The notes: a model not told the origin generated them from the sequence alone. A stretch of 64,000 nucleotides of DNA from Paraflavitalea sp966211765 (GCA_966211765.1 CBIHOV010000005.1:62001-126000); one strand, 5' to 3'. Positions 27,839-37,532 are shown, counted from the stretch's first letter. Numbers and translations: made by a program.

Positions 27839-27928
27839 ATGAAAAAGTATTGCGTTCCGATAGTAGTTCTAGTGGCAAGCTGCCTTACCGCCTATGCACA
27901 AGTGCAACTATATATTGTAGCGAAATGA
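27839..27928 (+). CDS. Tiny ORF encoding an isolated signal-peptide-like sequence
   Basis: 29 codons from ATG 27839 to TGA 27926-27928. The product begins MKKYCVPIVVLVASCLTAYA and ends QVQLYIVAK: two Lys, a hydrophobic core and an AYA-Q cleavage site, so it reads as a near-perfect export signal with only nine residues after it. It is convergent with the PepSY gene, whose stop lies 21 bp beyond its stop codon. It may be a real micro-protein, or the 5' relic of a secreted protein gene whose remainder was lost at this junction. The promoter-like sequence upstream suggests it is or was expressed. Confidence 0.3.
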   Translation: MKKYCVPIVVLVASCLTAYAQVQLYIVAK

Positions 27929-27949
27929 ATCATCCCGCTTCAAGACCAG

Positions 27950-29620
27950 TCACAGCACCCGGCGGGCCTTCCTGGTTTTCATCCAAAACCACAGGCCCAC
28001 CAGCACCATCATTACCTGCATCAGTGCCCAAAACATGGTACTGATATCCCTTACCAGCTTACCTCCCCAATCCATGAAATGGTGCTTGTGAAACAGGGCA
28101 AAACTGTACCCTTCCGCCAGGCCCTTATCATTGACCACGGTGGCCAGTTTGCCGCTGCTGGTTTCTACATAATATCGTTCTTTACTATTTTCCGCATACC
28201 CCACCTTCCACACCGGCAGCCGCTTATTCACAAAGCCATATTCGTCTTCAAATTTTGTGATAACCCTGGTATTGATGATCTTATCAGCCGGCCTTGCACT
28301 GAATTGGGATGCCAGGCAACGAGCATATTTTTCATCTCCGGATGGCACAACAGCATAATCTTTTACTCCCACATACAAAGTGGTAGGCGGCGGCACACTC
28401 ATGTTTTTCATGAGGTCTTTACCAACTGCCGGACCTGACTTTCTCATTTCGGGTTTACTGCTTTTATTGAACACCTGCCAATAGAGGTTATCCTGCATGG
28501 TCACCAACGATACATTGGTGATCAGCTTATCGGTTCCCGCTGCGGCATAAAGCTTTTGCCAATCGGGGCCGGCCTGTGTGGCGGCATAACGATTGTCGGC
28601 ATATTGATCCCTGGTTTCAGTGTTCAGTTTTTCAAAGGCATGAAAGGCGCCGCTGAACGTAAACAAGAGGGTAAACAAAGAAGCTGTCAGTGAAGTATAA
28701 CGGTGTATACGGCGGGAACGGGCCGTAGTATTGCCTTTGGCATTTTTTGTCTTTGTGGTAAAGAACATGTACAGGCCCACCACCGTGGTAAACATAGCCA
28801 ACAGCATGATCATTATCTCCACCACATGTTTTCCCTTACCCATAAAATCAAGCCAGCTCAGCGTATGAAACAAAGAGAAAAAAGTATCAAAAGCTGCGCG
28901 TTTGTTATCTACTGCAAAAGCAAAACGATCCTGCGCCGTCTCTACATAAATGCGCACCCCATCGGCGCGGTCAAAACTCACTTTATAGGCAGGCAGGTAA
29001 CGGTTCACGTATTTGTATTCTCCGTCAAACTGCTCTATAAATTCCACCTGGCTTACTTTGGCCCCCCTGGTAGTATTCATGATAGCCGCCATCGTATTGG
29101 TGCAGCAATCATGATCAACACTCAATGCCTCGGCAGCAGCTGTCGTACTGCCATCGGGCAAGGGCTCCGGCTTCAGCGAAGCCAGCATTTTATGGGCCCC
29201 TGCCCCGGCTGCTGCCGGCGCCTGTTCATCACCTTCCAGGAATTGTTTGGCGAGGTAGCGCGCATAAAGCTCATCCCCCTGTGGCAAGAGCTTGCCATTT
29301 TCGGCGCTATAATATTTCAACACCTTATTGCCCGGCAGGGTAACCTGATAAAACCAGTTGCCACTCATGACTACCAGCCTGAATTGGCTGAAGGTATCGA
29401 TCCGGTTCTTTTGTAATGCATCGGCCAGTGATACCCTGATCTTCGCGGTGTCGATAACAGGCGTGGATAGCCGTTGCGTAGCGACTTGCGGACGGATATT
29501 GGTCATCAGGGGATGCATAAACCCACTGAAGGCCCATAACAATACCGGCAGGGCAATGGTGAGGCTGGCTATGCGGTGCCACCGGTACATATGCCGGCGG
29601 ATATATTTGCGAAGGGACAT
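27950..29620 (-). CDS. PepSY-domain inner-membrane protein (PiuB-like)
   Basis: The protein has 556 residues. An N-terminal membrane segment (ASLTIALPVLLWAFSGFMHP, about residues 17-36), then periplasmic PepSY-type regions (KYYSAENGKLLP, GVRIYVETAQDRFAFAVDNK, YYVETSSGKLATVVNDK) with further membrane segments around residues 270-290, 310-330 and at the C-terminus (MFWALMQVMMVLVGLWFWM). The His-rich turns FSLFHTLSWLDF and FALFHKHHFMDWGG are typical of PepSY_TM proteins. The family is linked to iron or siderophore use, often as a reductase-like partner of TonB receptors. The gene starts 3 bp after the stop of the TonB receptor gene, so they form one operon. Confidence 0.87.
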   Translation of the reverse strand: MSLRKYIRRHMYRWHRIASLTIALPVLLWAFSGFMHPLMTNIRPQVATQRLSTPVIDTAKIRVSLADALQKNRIDTFSQFRLVVMSGNWFYQVTLPGNKVLKYYSAENGKLLPQGDELYARYLAKQFLEGDEQAPAAAGAGAHKMLASLKPEPLPDGSTTAAAEALSVDHDCCTNTMAAIMNTTRGAKVSQVEFIEQFDGEYKYVNRYLPAYKVSFDRADGVRIYVETAQDRFAFAVDNKRAAFDTFFSLFHTLSWLDFMGKGKHVVEIMIMLLAMFTTVVGLYMFFTTKTKNAKGNTTARSRRIHRYTSLTASLFTLLFTFSGAFHAFEKLNTETRDQYADNRYAATQAGPDWQKLYAAAGTDKLITNVSLVTMQDNLYWQVFNKSSKPEMRKSGPAVGKDLMKNMSVPPPTTLYVGVKDYAVVPSGDEKYARCLASQFSARPADKIINTRVITKFEDEYGFVNKRLPVWKVGYAENSKERYYVETSSGKLATVVNDKGLAEGYSFALFHKHHFMDWGGKLVRDISTMFWALMQVMMVLVGLWFWMKTRKARRVL

Positions 29621-29623
29621 GGT

Positions 29624-31960
29624 TTATTTTTTAAAGAATTGACCAAAATCGCAGGACAACCCTACATTGATATTGCGCGGCTCGGCCGGATTATAACTGT
29701 ACCCGAAACTGCTTTTGCTGGCTGTGTAGGCATAATAACTGTCGCCCAGGTTAATTGCATTGACCCATACCTCATAACCTTTCCACTGATAACCTGCCCG
29801 CAGGTGCACCACATTGAAGCCCGGATATTTCACCGTATTCACAGGATCGAGCCAGTAACTGCCCAGGTGCTGCCATTCTACTCCTACGCGCAAGCCTTTT
29901 ATATAAGAAGGACGGTACCATAGTTCGGTATTATAGATCCAGTTGGGGGCGCCATTCATTTCATTGCCATCGTATTTAACCCCTTTCTCATTGAAGCTGG
30001 TAAACTCATGGCGACTGTAAGCGCCGCTGAACCGGAAGCTAATGTCCTTTACAGGGTTGGCATTAATGCCCATTTCAACACCCTTGTGCAGGGTCTTACC
30101 GGCATTGCGGTTCTCAGTAGAACCATCATCCAGTTTTACTGATACGATCTCGTTGGTGCCATCAAGCCAATAAACACTCAGGTCGGCACTTAACTTTCCT
30201 TTCAAAAGGGTGATCCACCCGCCTGCTTCATAATTATAAAATACCGAAGGATCGAGGTTGGGTACTTTCACACCCCGGTACATTTCTGTAACCTGTGGTG
30301 GTACAAAACCCTGACTATAATTGGCATAGATTCCCGCCGTGCGGCTGAAGTTGTAAGTAAAGCCCACCTTGGGACTCACCGCACTAAAATGATTGGTGGT
30401 ATCGGGCGATCCGCTGAAAGCAGATGGCTTCAGGTAATTGTCAAATTTGTATTGGAAAAGATCATAGCGCAAGGAAGCCACGATGCGCAGCTTTTCCACG
30501 GGCGAAAGCTCTACATTGAGAAAGGCTGCATAGTTGTTGATATTGCTGCGGTAATGTGTGAGCACACTGTCTTTGGGTTCATAGCTCAGGTACTTGCCGG
30601 AAACAGAATCTTTTTTGATGCGGACATAATCGGCCCGGTAAGTGGAAGGACTGATATCGGCACTAAGCCCACCAATGATGGCAGCATCTTTCCAGGCAAA
30701 TTGCTGTTTGTGCTGGGCAATGAGGGCATAACTATTGAATGAAGCAGCATTAATCTCTCCATGGGCCAGGTCTTTTTTCCCTACCCAGCCACTACCCTGG
30801 CGGCGGTAATCATCTTTTACGGAATAAGCAGGGTTCTGCGCAATGGTATTATCGCGGTACAGGATCGACACACTGCTTTTGCTCCTGTCATTCCAGGTAT
30901 GGTTCAAAGTGGAACGATAGCGCAGAGCGTCTACTTCCCGGTAGGTAAAGGTCTGTGGATTGTTAAACAACTTATTGGCAAACCTGGTACTATCGATACC
31001 ACCCGGCATATCACTGTAATAATCCATCCAGGTGATGCTATTGGTAAGGATCGTTTTTTCACTGAAGCGGTAATCAATGCGGGCGCTTACAATACCTTTG
31101 TGAAAGTCACTGTATTCAATATAGCTGTTGCGCTTATCGGCATAATAGCCATTCACACTCACGCCCCATTTGCCGCTGGTAAAGCCAGCCTGTACATCGG
31201 CCCTTTTGTAGCCAATATCGTTGCCCTGCAGGGCTAATTTGAGCGAAGGCAGGGCTGTGGGCGCCAGGGTAATGAAGTTCACCACACCGCCAATAGCTTC
31301 ACTCCCATAAAGGGAAGAGGAGGGGCCTTTGATCACTTCAATGTTTCGCACAGCCGCCATATTCATTTCCAGCAAAGCATTGTGGTTGAACAACCCTGTT
31401 GTACGAATGGGAATGCCGTCTTCGAGGTAGAGGAACAGGCTCTTGGTGGTCATGGGCTGGCGGATACTCATGGAATGCTGTTCATTGCCAAGGTTGACCA
31501 TGTATACTCCGCTTACTTTATTGAGTACCTGGTCTACCGTAATGGGCCTGGTATCCTGTATTGTCTTCGCAGTGAGGGTATTGATCGCCACAGGCGCCTG
31601 CGAACGGCGCGCTACATCCCGGTTGGCAGAGATCACCACTTCCTGCATCGTATTGTTGTTGGACTGCAGGGTGATCACCAGGGGCAATTGTTGCTGGTTG
31701 ACCAATACCCTATTCGACTGATAGCCTATAAATGAAATAACCAGTTCCTGCTGCGTGCCAGTGAACGATAATTCAAACTCTCCTTTACTATTGGTATAAG
31801 TTCCCTGCTTCGCGTTGTTGATCTGTACGGAAGCATGGGCAATGGGTTCTTTGGTAATGCCATCAATTACTTTTCCCCGGCAGGGCCCTGATTGAGCAAA
31901 CAGGGGCTCTATTAACAACACGCAACTTAGCGTGATAAGGAACTTGATCACTGATTTCAT
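29624..31960 (-). CDS. TonB-dependent outer-membrane receptor (metal or metallophore type)
   Basis: About 778 residues from the start at 31960, which begins a signal peptide (MKSVIKFLITLSCVLLIEPLFAQ); an ATG at 32047 would add 29 residues with no signal character. Order: CarboxypepD_reg-like domain (GKVIDGITKEPIAHASVQIN), plug domain (VLNKVSGVYMVNLGNEQHSM, IEVIKGPSSSLYGSEAIGGV) and a 22-stranded-type barrel ending in RNINVGLSCDFGQFFKK. The plug with LYGSEAIGGVVNF is typical of cobalamin, siderophore and copper receptors. Partner genes (PepSY downstream, Cys-rich small protein upstream) suggest a metal or metal complex as cargo. Confidence 0.9.
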   Translation of the reverse strand: MKSVIKFLITLSCVLLIEPLFAQSGPCRGKVIDGITKEPIAHASVQINNAKQGTYTNSKGEFELSFTGTQQELVISFIGYQSNRVLVNQQQLPLVITLQSNNNTMQEVVISANRDVARRSQAPVAINTLTAKTIQDTRPITVDQVLNKVSGVYMVNLGNEQHSMSIRQPMTTKSLFLYLEDGIPIRTTGLFNHNALLEMNMAAVRNIEVIKGPSSSLYGSEAIGGVVNFITLAPTALPSLKLALQGNDIGYKRADVQAGFTSGKWGVSVNGYYADKRNSYIEYSDFHKGIVSARIDYRFSEKTILTNSITWMDYYSDMPGGIDSTRFANKLFNNPQTFTYREVDALRYRSTLNHTWNDRSKSSVSILYRDNTIAQNPAYSVKDDYRRQGSGWVGKKDLAHGEINAASFNSYALIAQHKQQFAWKDAAIIGGLSADISPSTYRADYVRIKKDSVSGKYLSYEPKDSVLTHYRSNINNYAAFLNVELSPVEKLRIVASLRYDLFQYKFDNYLKPSAFSGSPDTTNHFSAVSPKVGFTYNFSRTAGIYANYSQGFVPPQVTEMYRGVKVPNLDPSVFYNYEAGGWITLLKGKLSADLSVYWLDGTNEIVSVKLDDGSTENRNAGKTLHKGVEMGINANPVKDISFRFSGAYSRHEFTSFNEKGVKYDGNEMNGAPNWIYNTELWYRPSYIKGLRVGVEWQHLGSYWLDPVNTVKYPGFNVVHLRAGYQWKGYEVWVNAINLGDSYYAYTASKSSFGYSYNPAEPRNINVGLSCDFGQFFKK

Positions 31961-32155
31961 AATAATCCGGTTTTGGCTGAAGTATGTGCAACCTCTGCCG
32001 CCGCAAAAGTGCATGGAACAATGGCCCACTTCAATCAGATAGTGCATGAAGTGAGCAATTCAAAGCATGAATCGACACCATAGGCTTTTTACATTGTCCA
32101 CCGGTTGGCAATGCATACACCTATAGCATCCGGAACATTGACAGTAAGGAACTTA

Positions 32156-32542
32156 TTAAGCTCGTGGAGGATGGAAGATGGCGGCATTGTCCCTTTGGAT
32201 GGGCGCCGCAGTATAAGCAGTGGAAGGAGTAATGATCGCTGTAAAAGGTTCAACAGTCATCTCTTTGGATACTTCGTTGAACAAGAGTACTTCAAACTTT
32301 TCTTTGCCGCCATTGAGGGGGGCGCCTTCCTGTTTTTCCTGCGCGGCCATCTGTTTGCGCAGGTAACATTTACCATGACAGGAAGCATTGGGCTTCGCGC
32401 GGTTCTCACACAAAGTGGCTGCTATAGCAGGCTGGTTAATGGCAAAACTCACTACCAGCCAGCATTTGCTGAAGGTTTGTACCATTACGATCACCAACAA
32501 TAATATAGCGCTCAGTTGCTTCAAGCACGAAAATTTGTGCAA
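32156..32542 (-). CDS. Small membrane-anchored Cys-rich protein, candidate metal-binding partner
   Basis: The protein has 128 residues. A hydrophobic N-terminal region (about residues 9-35, AILLLVIVMVQTF then CWLVVSFAI) is followed by a conserved-looking block with Cys45, Cys55, His56 and Cys59 (LCENRAKPNASCHGKCYLRK). The rest is low in features. I recall proteins with a CENR-P-C-GKC-L-K signature next to TonB receptors in Bacteroidota, but no function that I can name. The gene precedes the receptor on the same strand (195 bp from its stop to the receptor start), so the three-gene order is Cys-protein, receptor, PepSY. Metal binding is inferred from the cysteines and neighbours. Confidence 0.65.
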   Translation of the reverse strand: MHKFSCLKQLSAILLLVIVMVQTFSKCWLVVSFAINQPAIAATLCENRAKPNASCHGKCYLRKQMAAQEKQEGAPLNGGKEKFEVLLFNEVSKEMTVEPFTAIITPSTAYTAAPIQRDNAAIFHPPRA

Positions 32543-32680
32543 AAGTAAGGCCAGAAAAGTAAATAAATCAATCCCTGGTAAGCATCGGGAAAATAAATTT
32601 CAGATCCCTGCACAATAAATAAAAGATTAAACAGCCTATCGCTACACTTGCAGTTATTAGCATCGCGCTCTATATTGGGG

Positions 32681-33652
32681 ATGACATTAAGAAAAACCCT
32701 TAAAACCCAACCCCCTTTTATCGTGTTTTCATTCTTTAAGCGTAAAAAACCAATATACCCGGTTCCCGAATGGGCCTCTTTTTTCAAACAGGATGAGTAC
32801 AATACCTTTATCAGCCATGTAGAAACCTACTTCAAAAAAAAGCAGGCTGAATTTGCTTACAACGATGGCGTGGTCATTGTTGAAAATGAAGACCAGGAAA
32901 AAACAAACCACGGCCTGGTAAATATTGCCCAGCAGTGTAAACAATCTCCCGTCAAAGAATGGAAAGAATTGATCACCCGGCATTTTGATTCTTTCGGTCA
33001 TATAGACCGCTTCAACCAGGACTTCAACAGCCAGGCGCATGATTATAATTATGTAAAAAGCCACCTCGGGGTAAGGTTATACGCCCATGATTATCTGTCG
33101 CATATCAGCGATGACATCATAATCACCAGGCGCATAACAGATGATATTATTGCCATGCTGGTATTTGATTTCCCCCACAGCGTATCAAATGTAAAACCCG
33201 AACAAAGCATACTCTGGGACAAATCGGAGGACGAACTTTTTGAGATAGGCATCGCCAATGTAAAGGCCAATTATCAATCCGATATATCCCGCGAGCGGTT
33301 GGGAGATTTTGATATATGGTTTGTGACCGGAGAACATTTCTTCACCCCCAATATTGTTTTTGAGCTGGCAAATGATCACCGCCTGGTAGGCACACATGGT
33401 TCATTGATCGGCATTCCGCACCGGCATGCTGTATTGATCTACCCTATTGAAAATACCGAGGCCGTGCGGGTCATCACGGGCCTCATACCTGTTATTTATG
33501 GTATGCACCAGGAAGGGCCGGGTTCAATTACCGATAAATTGTATTGGTATTACAACCATGTATTTTATCCCTTACCTTATACGCTGGATGAAAAGACAAT
33601 ACAGTTCTTTCCACCGGAGAAGTTCCTGGATATGATGAATGAACTGCAATAA
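32681..33652 (+). CDS. Conserved hypothetical cytoplasmic protein
   Basis: About 323 residues from ATG 32681. Alternatives are ATG 32648 and an in-frame GTG at 32723, which would start MFSFFKRKKPIYPVPEW; the last looks attractive because the preceding residues are unlike a folded N-terminus. No signal peptide and no membrane segment. The sequence is rich in aromatic and charged residues, with blocks such as VPEWASFFKQDEYNTF, ITDDIIAMLVFDFP, GIPHRHAVLIYPIE and YYNHVFYPLPY. It may be related to DUF1444-like proteins but I cannot confirm this. It stands alone between a minus-strand operon and a convergent AraC gene. Confidence 0.65.
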   Translation: MTLRKTLKTQPPFIVFSFFKRKKPIYPVPEWASFFKQDEYNTFISHVETYFKKKQAEFAYNDGVVIVENEDQEKTNHGLVNIAQQCKQSPVKEWKELITRHFDSFGHIDRFNQDFNSQAHDYNYVKSHLGVRLYAHDYLSHISDDIIITRRITDDIIAMLVFDFPHSVSNVKPEQSILWDKSEDELFEIGIANVKANYQSDISRERLGDFDIWFVTGEHFFTPNIVFELANDHRLVGTHGSLIGIPHRHAVLIYPIENTEAVRVITGLIPVIYGMHQEGPGSITDKLYWYYNHVFYPLPYTLDEKTIQFFPPEKFLDMMNELQ

Positions 33653-33677
33653 TACATTCACAGCATACACAAATTCC

Positions 33678-34550
33678 TCACTTCGTCTCCTGGTAATGCT
33701 TCCTGTGCGCCATGGGTGTTTTGCCGGTAATGGATTTGAAATGACGGTTGAAGTTGGAGAAGTTATTGAAGCCGCTTTCATAGCACACTTCTGCAATACT
33801 CTTTTGCGTTTCCGCCAATAGCTTGCAGGCATGACCAATGCGCACTTCCATCAGGAATTGGGAGAAGGTTTTCTTGATGCGCGACTTAAAATACCGGCAG
33901 AAAGAATTGGGGCTGATATGCGCCACTTTGGCGATCTGCTCCAGGCTGATCTCCCGGGCGAAATTCTTCATGATATACTGGTAGATATTGTTCATGCGGT
34001 CGGCTTCCTTGTCATTGTAATGAAAATCGAGCCCCTTACTACACACCGTCTTCGTTTGTCTTGATCCGGCAACCGTATGCAGCACCTGCATCAGCAGGAT
34101 AATGCGTTCACTTTTACGGGCTGTTACCAGCTGCTGCATATACTCCGCTACGAGAGCCCGCGTCTGGTGCTTGATACGTACGCCCTGCTGTGCTTTATCA
34201 AACAACTTGAGCAGGTCTTTATTTTCAGGTAGCCGGAAAAAATCAGCGCCCAGGCACTCCGGCGTAAAATGAACGATGATCGCCTCTACCTGTAAAGTGG
34301 AATTCTTACGAAGGAATTTTTCATCACTGCGAAACCAGTGCGGCAGATCGGCCCCCAACAATATCATATCATTGGCCTTGAAGTGGTGAATGTGATCACC
34401 AATAAACTGCCGTCCATATCCCTTAATTATATGTACCAGTTCCAGCTCAGGATGATAATGCCAATGATCATAAAAATGCGGTGCTATATCATGGCGTACA
34501 CTGAAAGAATGTTCAGCATCCAGGTGGATCTTCATTAAGTGTGCCTTCAT
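33678..34550 (-). CDS. AraC-family transcriptional regulator
   Basis: The protein has 290 residues (285 if the second Met at 34535, MKIHLDAEHSF, is used). An N-terminal cupin-type sensing domain (HYHPELELVHIIKGYGRQFIG in outline) is followed by two HTH motifs at the C-terminus: ISLEQIAKVAHISPNSFCRYFK and SIAEVCYESGFNNFSNFNRHFK, then KSITGKTPMAHR, the classic AraC ending. Cupin-type AraC regulators usually respond to sugars or related compounds. It is divergent from ppsA with 315 bp between, so regulation of ppsA or of itself is possible. The ligand is unknown. Confidence 0.92.
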   Translation of the reverse strand: MKAHLMKIHLDAEHSFSVRHDIAPHFYDHWHYHPELELVHIIKGYGRQFIGDHIHHFKANDMILLGADLPHWFRSDEKFLRKNSTLQVEAIIVHFTPECLGADFFRLPENKDLLKLFDKAQQGVRIKHQTRALVAEYMQQLVTARKSERIILLMQVLHTVAGSRQTKTVCSKGLDFHYNDKEADRMNNIYQYIMKNFAREISLEQIAKVAHISPNSFCRYFKSRIKKTFSQFLMEVRIGHACKLLAETQKSIAEVCYESGFNNFSNFNRHFKSITGKTPMAHRKHYQETK

Positions 34551-34865
34551 GCTAAATCGATTTTAATACTTTCATGGTATAAAACAAGCAATTTACGCTC
34601 TTTCTGATGGTAAGATAGTACAAAAACTGGGTAAGAGGATGCTAAGTTGTTTTGATATTTGCCCCTATTTTTGTTTCGCAATTCAATACTACGATTGATT
34701 GCGGTATTCAATTCAGGCATTCCAGCTGCTGCATGGAATTATTGCCTGCATTAGCTTTCATTGTACCTACAATAATCCAGTTAGTCCTTGTTGTCTTCCT
34801 AATACTCATTAAAAAGTGAGCAGGATATGCTTTGCTCTAACTCATAAACTGAAAAACAAAAACAC
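34551..34865. promoter_or_regulatory. Divergent AraC/ppsA intergenic region with a candidate ppsA promoter
   Basis: 315 bp with no gene. On the plus strand tattttttg-type sequence at 34666-34673 reads TATTTTTG, a perfect TAnnTTTG box. A TTG at 34647-34649 lies 16 bp upstream, slightly short of the usual gap. The leader to ppsA would be about 185 nt. I see no convincing operator repeat. Confidence 0.35.
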
Positions 34866-37301
34866 ATGTCAAGCCGGATCATTATGGAACTCAGCCAGGC
34901 AGGTATCGGGGATATCGAACTGGTAGGCGGTAAAAATGCTTCCCTCGGAGAAATGCTGCAACACCTTACCCCACTGGGAGTTAAGATCCCTCAGGGATTT
35001 ATCATTACCGTAGCAGGATATACCCGGTTTATCCGCTTCAACAAACTGGAAGAAAGGATACAACAGCTCATGGAGGCGGTAAAGGCCGATGATATGGCTT
35101 CCCTGCAACAAAGCGGCGCCGCTGTAAGACAATTGATCACCGGATGCCCGTTCCCACCGGAAATGATCGATCTGATCAGTGACGCGTATGACCACCTGTC
35201 GGATCAGTACAAACAACTGTCTGCGGATGTAGCCGTACGCTCATCGGCTACGGCAGAAGACCTGCCGGATGCTTCTTTTGCCGGACAACAGGATACTTAC
35301 CTGAATGTAAAGGGGATTGACCAGCTACTGGAATCGGTAAAGCGTTGCTTTGCCTCCCTTTTCACCGACAGGGCCATCAGTTACCGGCAGCGCTATGGGT
35401 ACGATCATTTTAAAACAGGCCTCTCCGTATGTGTACAAAAAATGGTGCGGGCCGACCTCGGCGCTTCAGGTGTAGCTTTTTCACTCGACACAGAAAGCGG
35501 TTTCAAAGATGCCATCGTGATCAACGGGGCTTATGGACTGGGAGAACTGGTTGTGCAGGGCACCATATCGCCCGATGAGTTTATCGTATTCAAACCCGCT
35601 TTACAAAAAGGTTACGAGGCCATCATTGAAAAGAAACTGGGCGCCAAAGACAAAAAAATGGTCTATGGTGATGAACCAGGCGAGCGCGTGGCCGTTGTAA
35701 GCACCAGCCCGTATGAGAAAAACCATTTCTGCCTGGAAGACCCCATGGTACTCCAACTCAGCAAATGGGTAATGGATATCGAAAAGTATTATTCCGGTCT
35801 TCACCAACGCTGGTGCCCCATGGATGTGGAATGGGCAGTCGATGGCATTACCCGCCAATTGTACATTGTACAGGCCCGGCCCGAGACCATTCACTCCCGC
35901 CGCAAGGCAGGCGCCTTTACCGAATACACCATGAAAGATGCCGGCAGGTCGGGTAAAATACTTGCCAAAGGCATTGCCGTGGGTGATAAGATCGCCAGCG
36001 GTAAGGTAAGGTTATTAGATACCATGGATACCCGGGATATCCATGCCCTTCGGTTTGAAGCAGGGGATGTACTGGTCACAGATATGACGGACCCTGACTG
36101 GGAGCCGATCATGAAAAAAGCAGCCGCCATCATTACCAATAAAGGTGGGAGGACCTGCCATGCAGCCATTGTGGCCCGGGAAATGGGAGTCCCGGCCATC
36201 GTAGGCTGTGGTAATGCTACGCAGTTGTTGCAGGAAGGACAGACCATTACGGCCTCCTGCGCCGAAGGGGAAACAGGATTGATCTATAATGGCATCATTC
36301 CTTTTGAAACGGCTTCTTACGACCTCAGTTCTTTCCCGGAGGTAGACACACCGGTGTTACTCAATGTAGCGTCGCCGGATATGGCTTTCCGCTTTGCCAG
36401 CCTGCCTTGTAAAGGCATCGGCCTGGCCCGCGAAGAGTTTATCATCAACAACTACATCAAAGTGCATCCGCTGGCCCTCCTGCACCACCGTGAGTTGCAG
36501 GACCACCACCTCACCACCACCATCAATGAGCTCACCAAAGGATACAACGACGAAGAAGATTTCTTCGTACAGAAATTATCGCAGGGCGTTGCCAAAATAG
36601 CTGCTGCCTTTTACCCGCACAAAGTGCTGGTACGTTTTTCAGATTTTAAGAGCAATGAATATTTCAACCTGCTGGGTGGCAACCATTTTGAACCGACAGA
36701 AGAAAACCCCATGATCGGCTGGCGCGGCGCCTCCCGGTATTATTCCCCCCAATACAAAGAGGCTTTCCTGCTGGAATGCAAGGCCATCAAACAGGCCAGG
36801 GAAAAAATGGGCCTCAAGAACATCGTAGTGATGATCCCTTTTTGCCGAACCGTCACAGAATTATTACAGGTATACGATGCCATGAAAGAAGGAGGACTTG
36901 AACGGGGCACGGACGGCCTGCAGGTGGTATTGATGGCTGAATTGCCTTCCAATATCATCATGGCCCGGCAGTTTGCCCGGCACATTGATGGTTTCTCCAT
37001 TGGCTCCAACGACCTTACGCAACTGGTACTGGGCCTGGACCGGGATTCCTCCCTGGTAGCCCATATTTATGATGAGCGCAATGAGGCCGTGAAAACAATG
37101 ATCACCATGCTGATCAGGGCAGCGCGGGAAGCCGGTATTCCCGTAGGCATCTGCGGGCAGGGGCCTTCCGACTTCCCCGACTTCGCACAGTTCCTGGTAG
37201 AGATGGGTATTGATTCTATTTCTGTAACACCGGATTCTTATTACAAAACGGTCAAAGCCATACACAGTATCGAACAACAGTTAAAAATATTGATAGCCTA
37301 A
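34866..37301 (+). CDS. ppsA: Phosphoenolpyruvate synthase
   Basis: The protein has 811 residues, normal for the family. Order: N-terminal ATP-grasp domain (VGGKNASLGEML, VRSSATAEDLPDASFAGQQDTY, GLGELVVQGTISPDEF), swivelling phosphohistidine domain with His432 in GGRTCHAAIVAREMG, and a C-terminal PEP/pyruvate TIM barrel (MIGWRGASRYY, MIPFCRT, SIGSNDLTQLVLGLDRD, catalytic Cys in GICGQGPSD). The enzyme converts pyruvate and ATP to PEP, AMP and phosphate, allowing gluconeogenesis from C3 compounds. This fits a cell that obtains pyruvate and lactate from fucose, although the genes are 13 kb apart. Divergent from an AraC regulator. Confidence 0.96.
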   Translation: MSSRIIMELSQAGIGDIELVGGKNASLGEMLQHLTPLGVKIPQGFIITVAGYTRFIRFNKLEERIQQLMEAVKADDMASLQQSGAAVRQLITGCPFPPEMIDLISDAYDHLSDQYKQLSADVAVRSSATAEDLPDASFAGQQDTYLNVKGIDQLLESVKRCFASLFTDRAISYRQRYGYDHFKTGLSVCVQKMVRADLGASGVAFSLDTESGFKDAIVINGAYGLGELVVQGTISPDEFIVFKPALQKGYEAIIEKKLGAKDKKMVYGDEPGERVAVVSTSPYEKNHFCLEDPMVLQLSKWVMDIEKYYSGLHQRWCPMDVEWAVDGITRQLYIVQARPETIHSRRKAGAFTEYTMKDAGRSGKILAKGIAVGDKIASGKVRLLDTMDTRDIHALRFEAGDVLVTDMTDPDWEPIMKKAAAIITNKGGRTCHAAIVAREMGVPAIVGCGNATQLLQEGQTITASCAEGETGLIYNGIIPFETASYDLSSFPEVDTPVLLNVASPDMAFRFASLPCKGIGLAREEFIINNYIKVHPLALLHHRELQDHHLTTTINELTKGYNDEEDFFVQKLSQGVAKIAAAFYPHKVLVRFSDFKSNEYFNLLGGNHFEPTEENPMIGWRGASRYYSPQYKEAFLLECKAIKQAREKMGLKNIVVMIPFCRTVTELLQVYDAMKEGGLERGTDGLQVVLMAELPSNIIMARQFARHIDGFSIGSNDLTQLVLGLDRDSSLVAHIYDERNEAVKTMITMLIRAAREAGIPVGICGQGPSDFPDFAQFLVEMGIDSISVTPDSYYKTVKAIHSIEQQLKILIA

Positions 37302-37532
37302 GCGGTTGATAGCTTTCATGCGTTGCGGAGAACGCGGATCACTTTATGTGCAGGATGGTTTCTTTTACCCCTAAGCAGCCTGTCACCCTTGCTTGTTCCA
37401 CTGATGGCTGTGGAACTTGCAGGGGTCGACAGGCTCACTATTTACCCATGTTAAAATAGTATAGCAATTAGCCACTGCGTTTGTTTGTTATACGAGGGTG
37501 AAAGGATAGCTTGCAAGCTCTAAAACAATTGC

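Noticed and set aside
37395..37416. Perfect 7-bp hairpin after ppsA
   Set aside because: No T-run follows and it is nearly 100 bp after the stop; I cannot call it a terminator.
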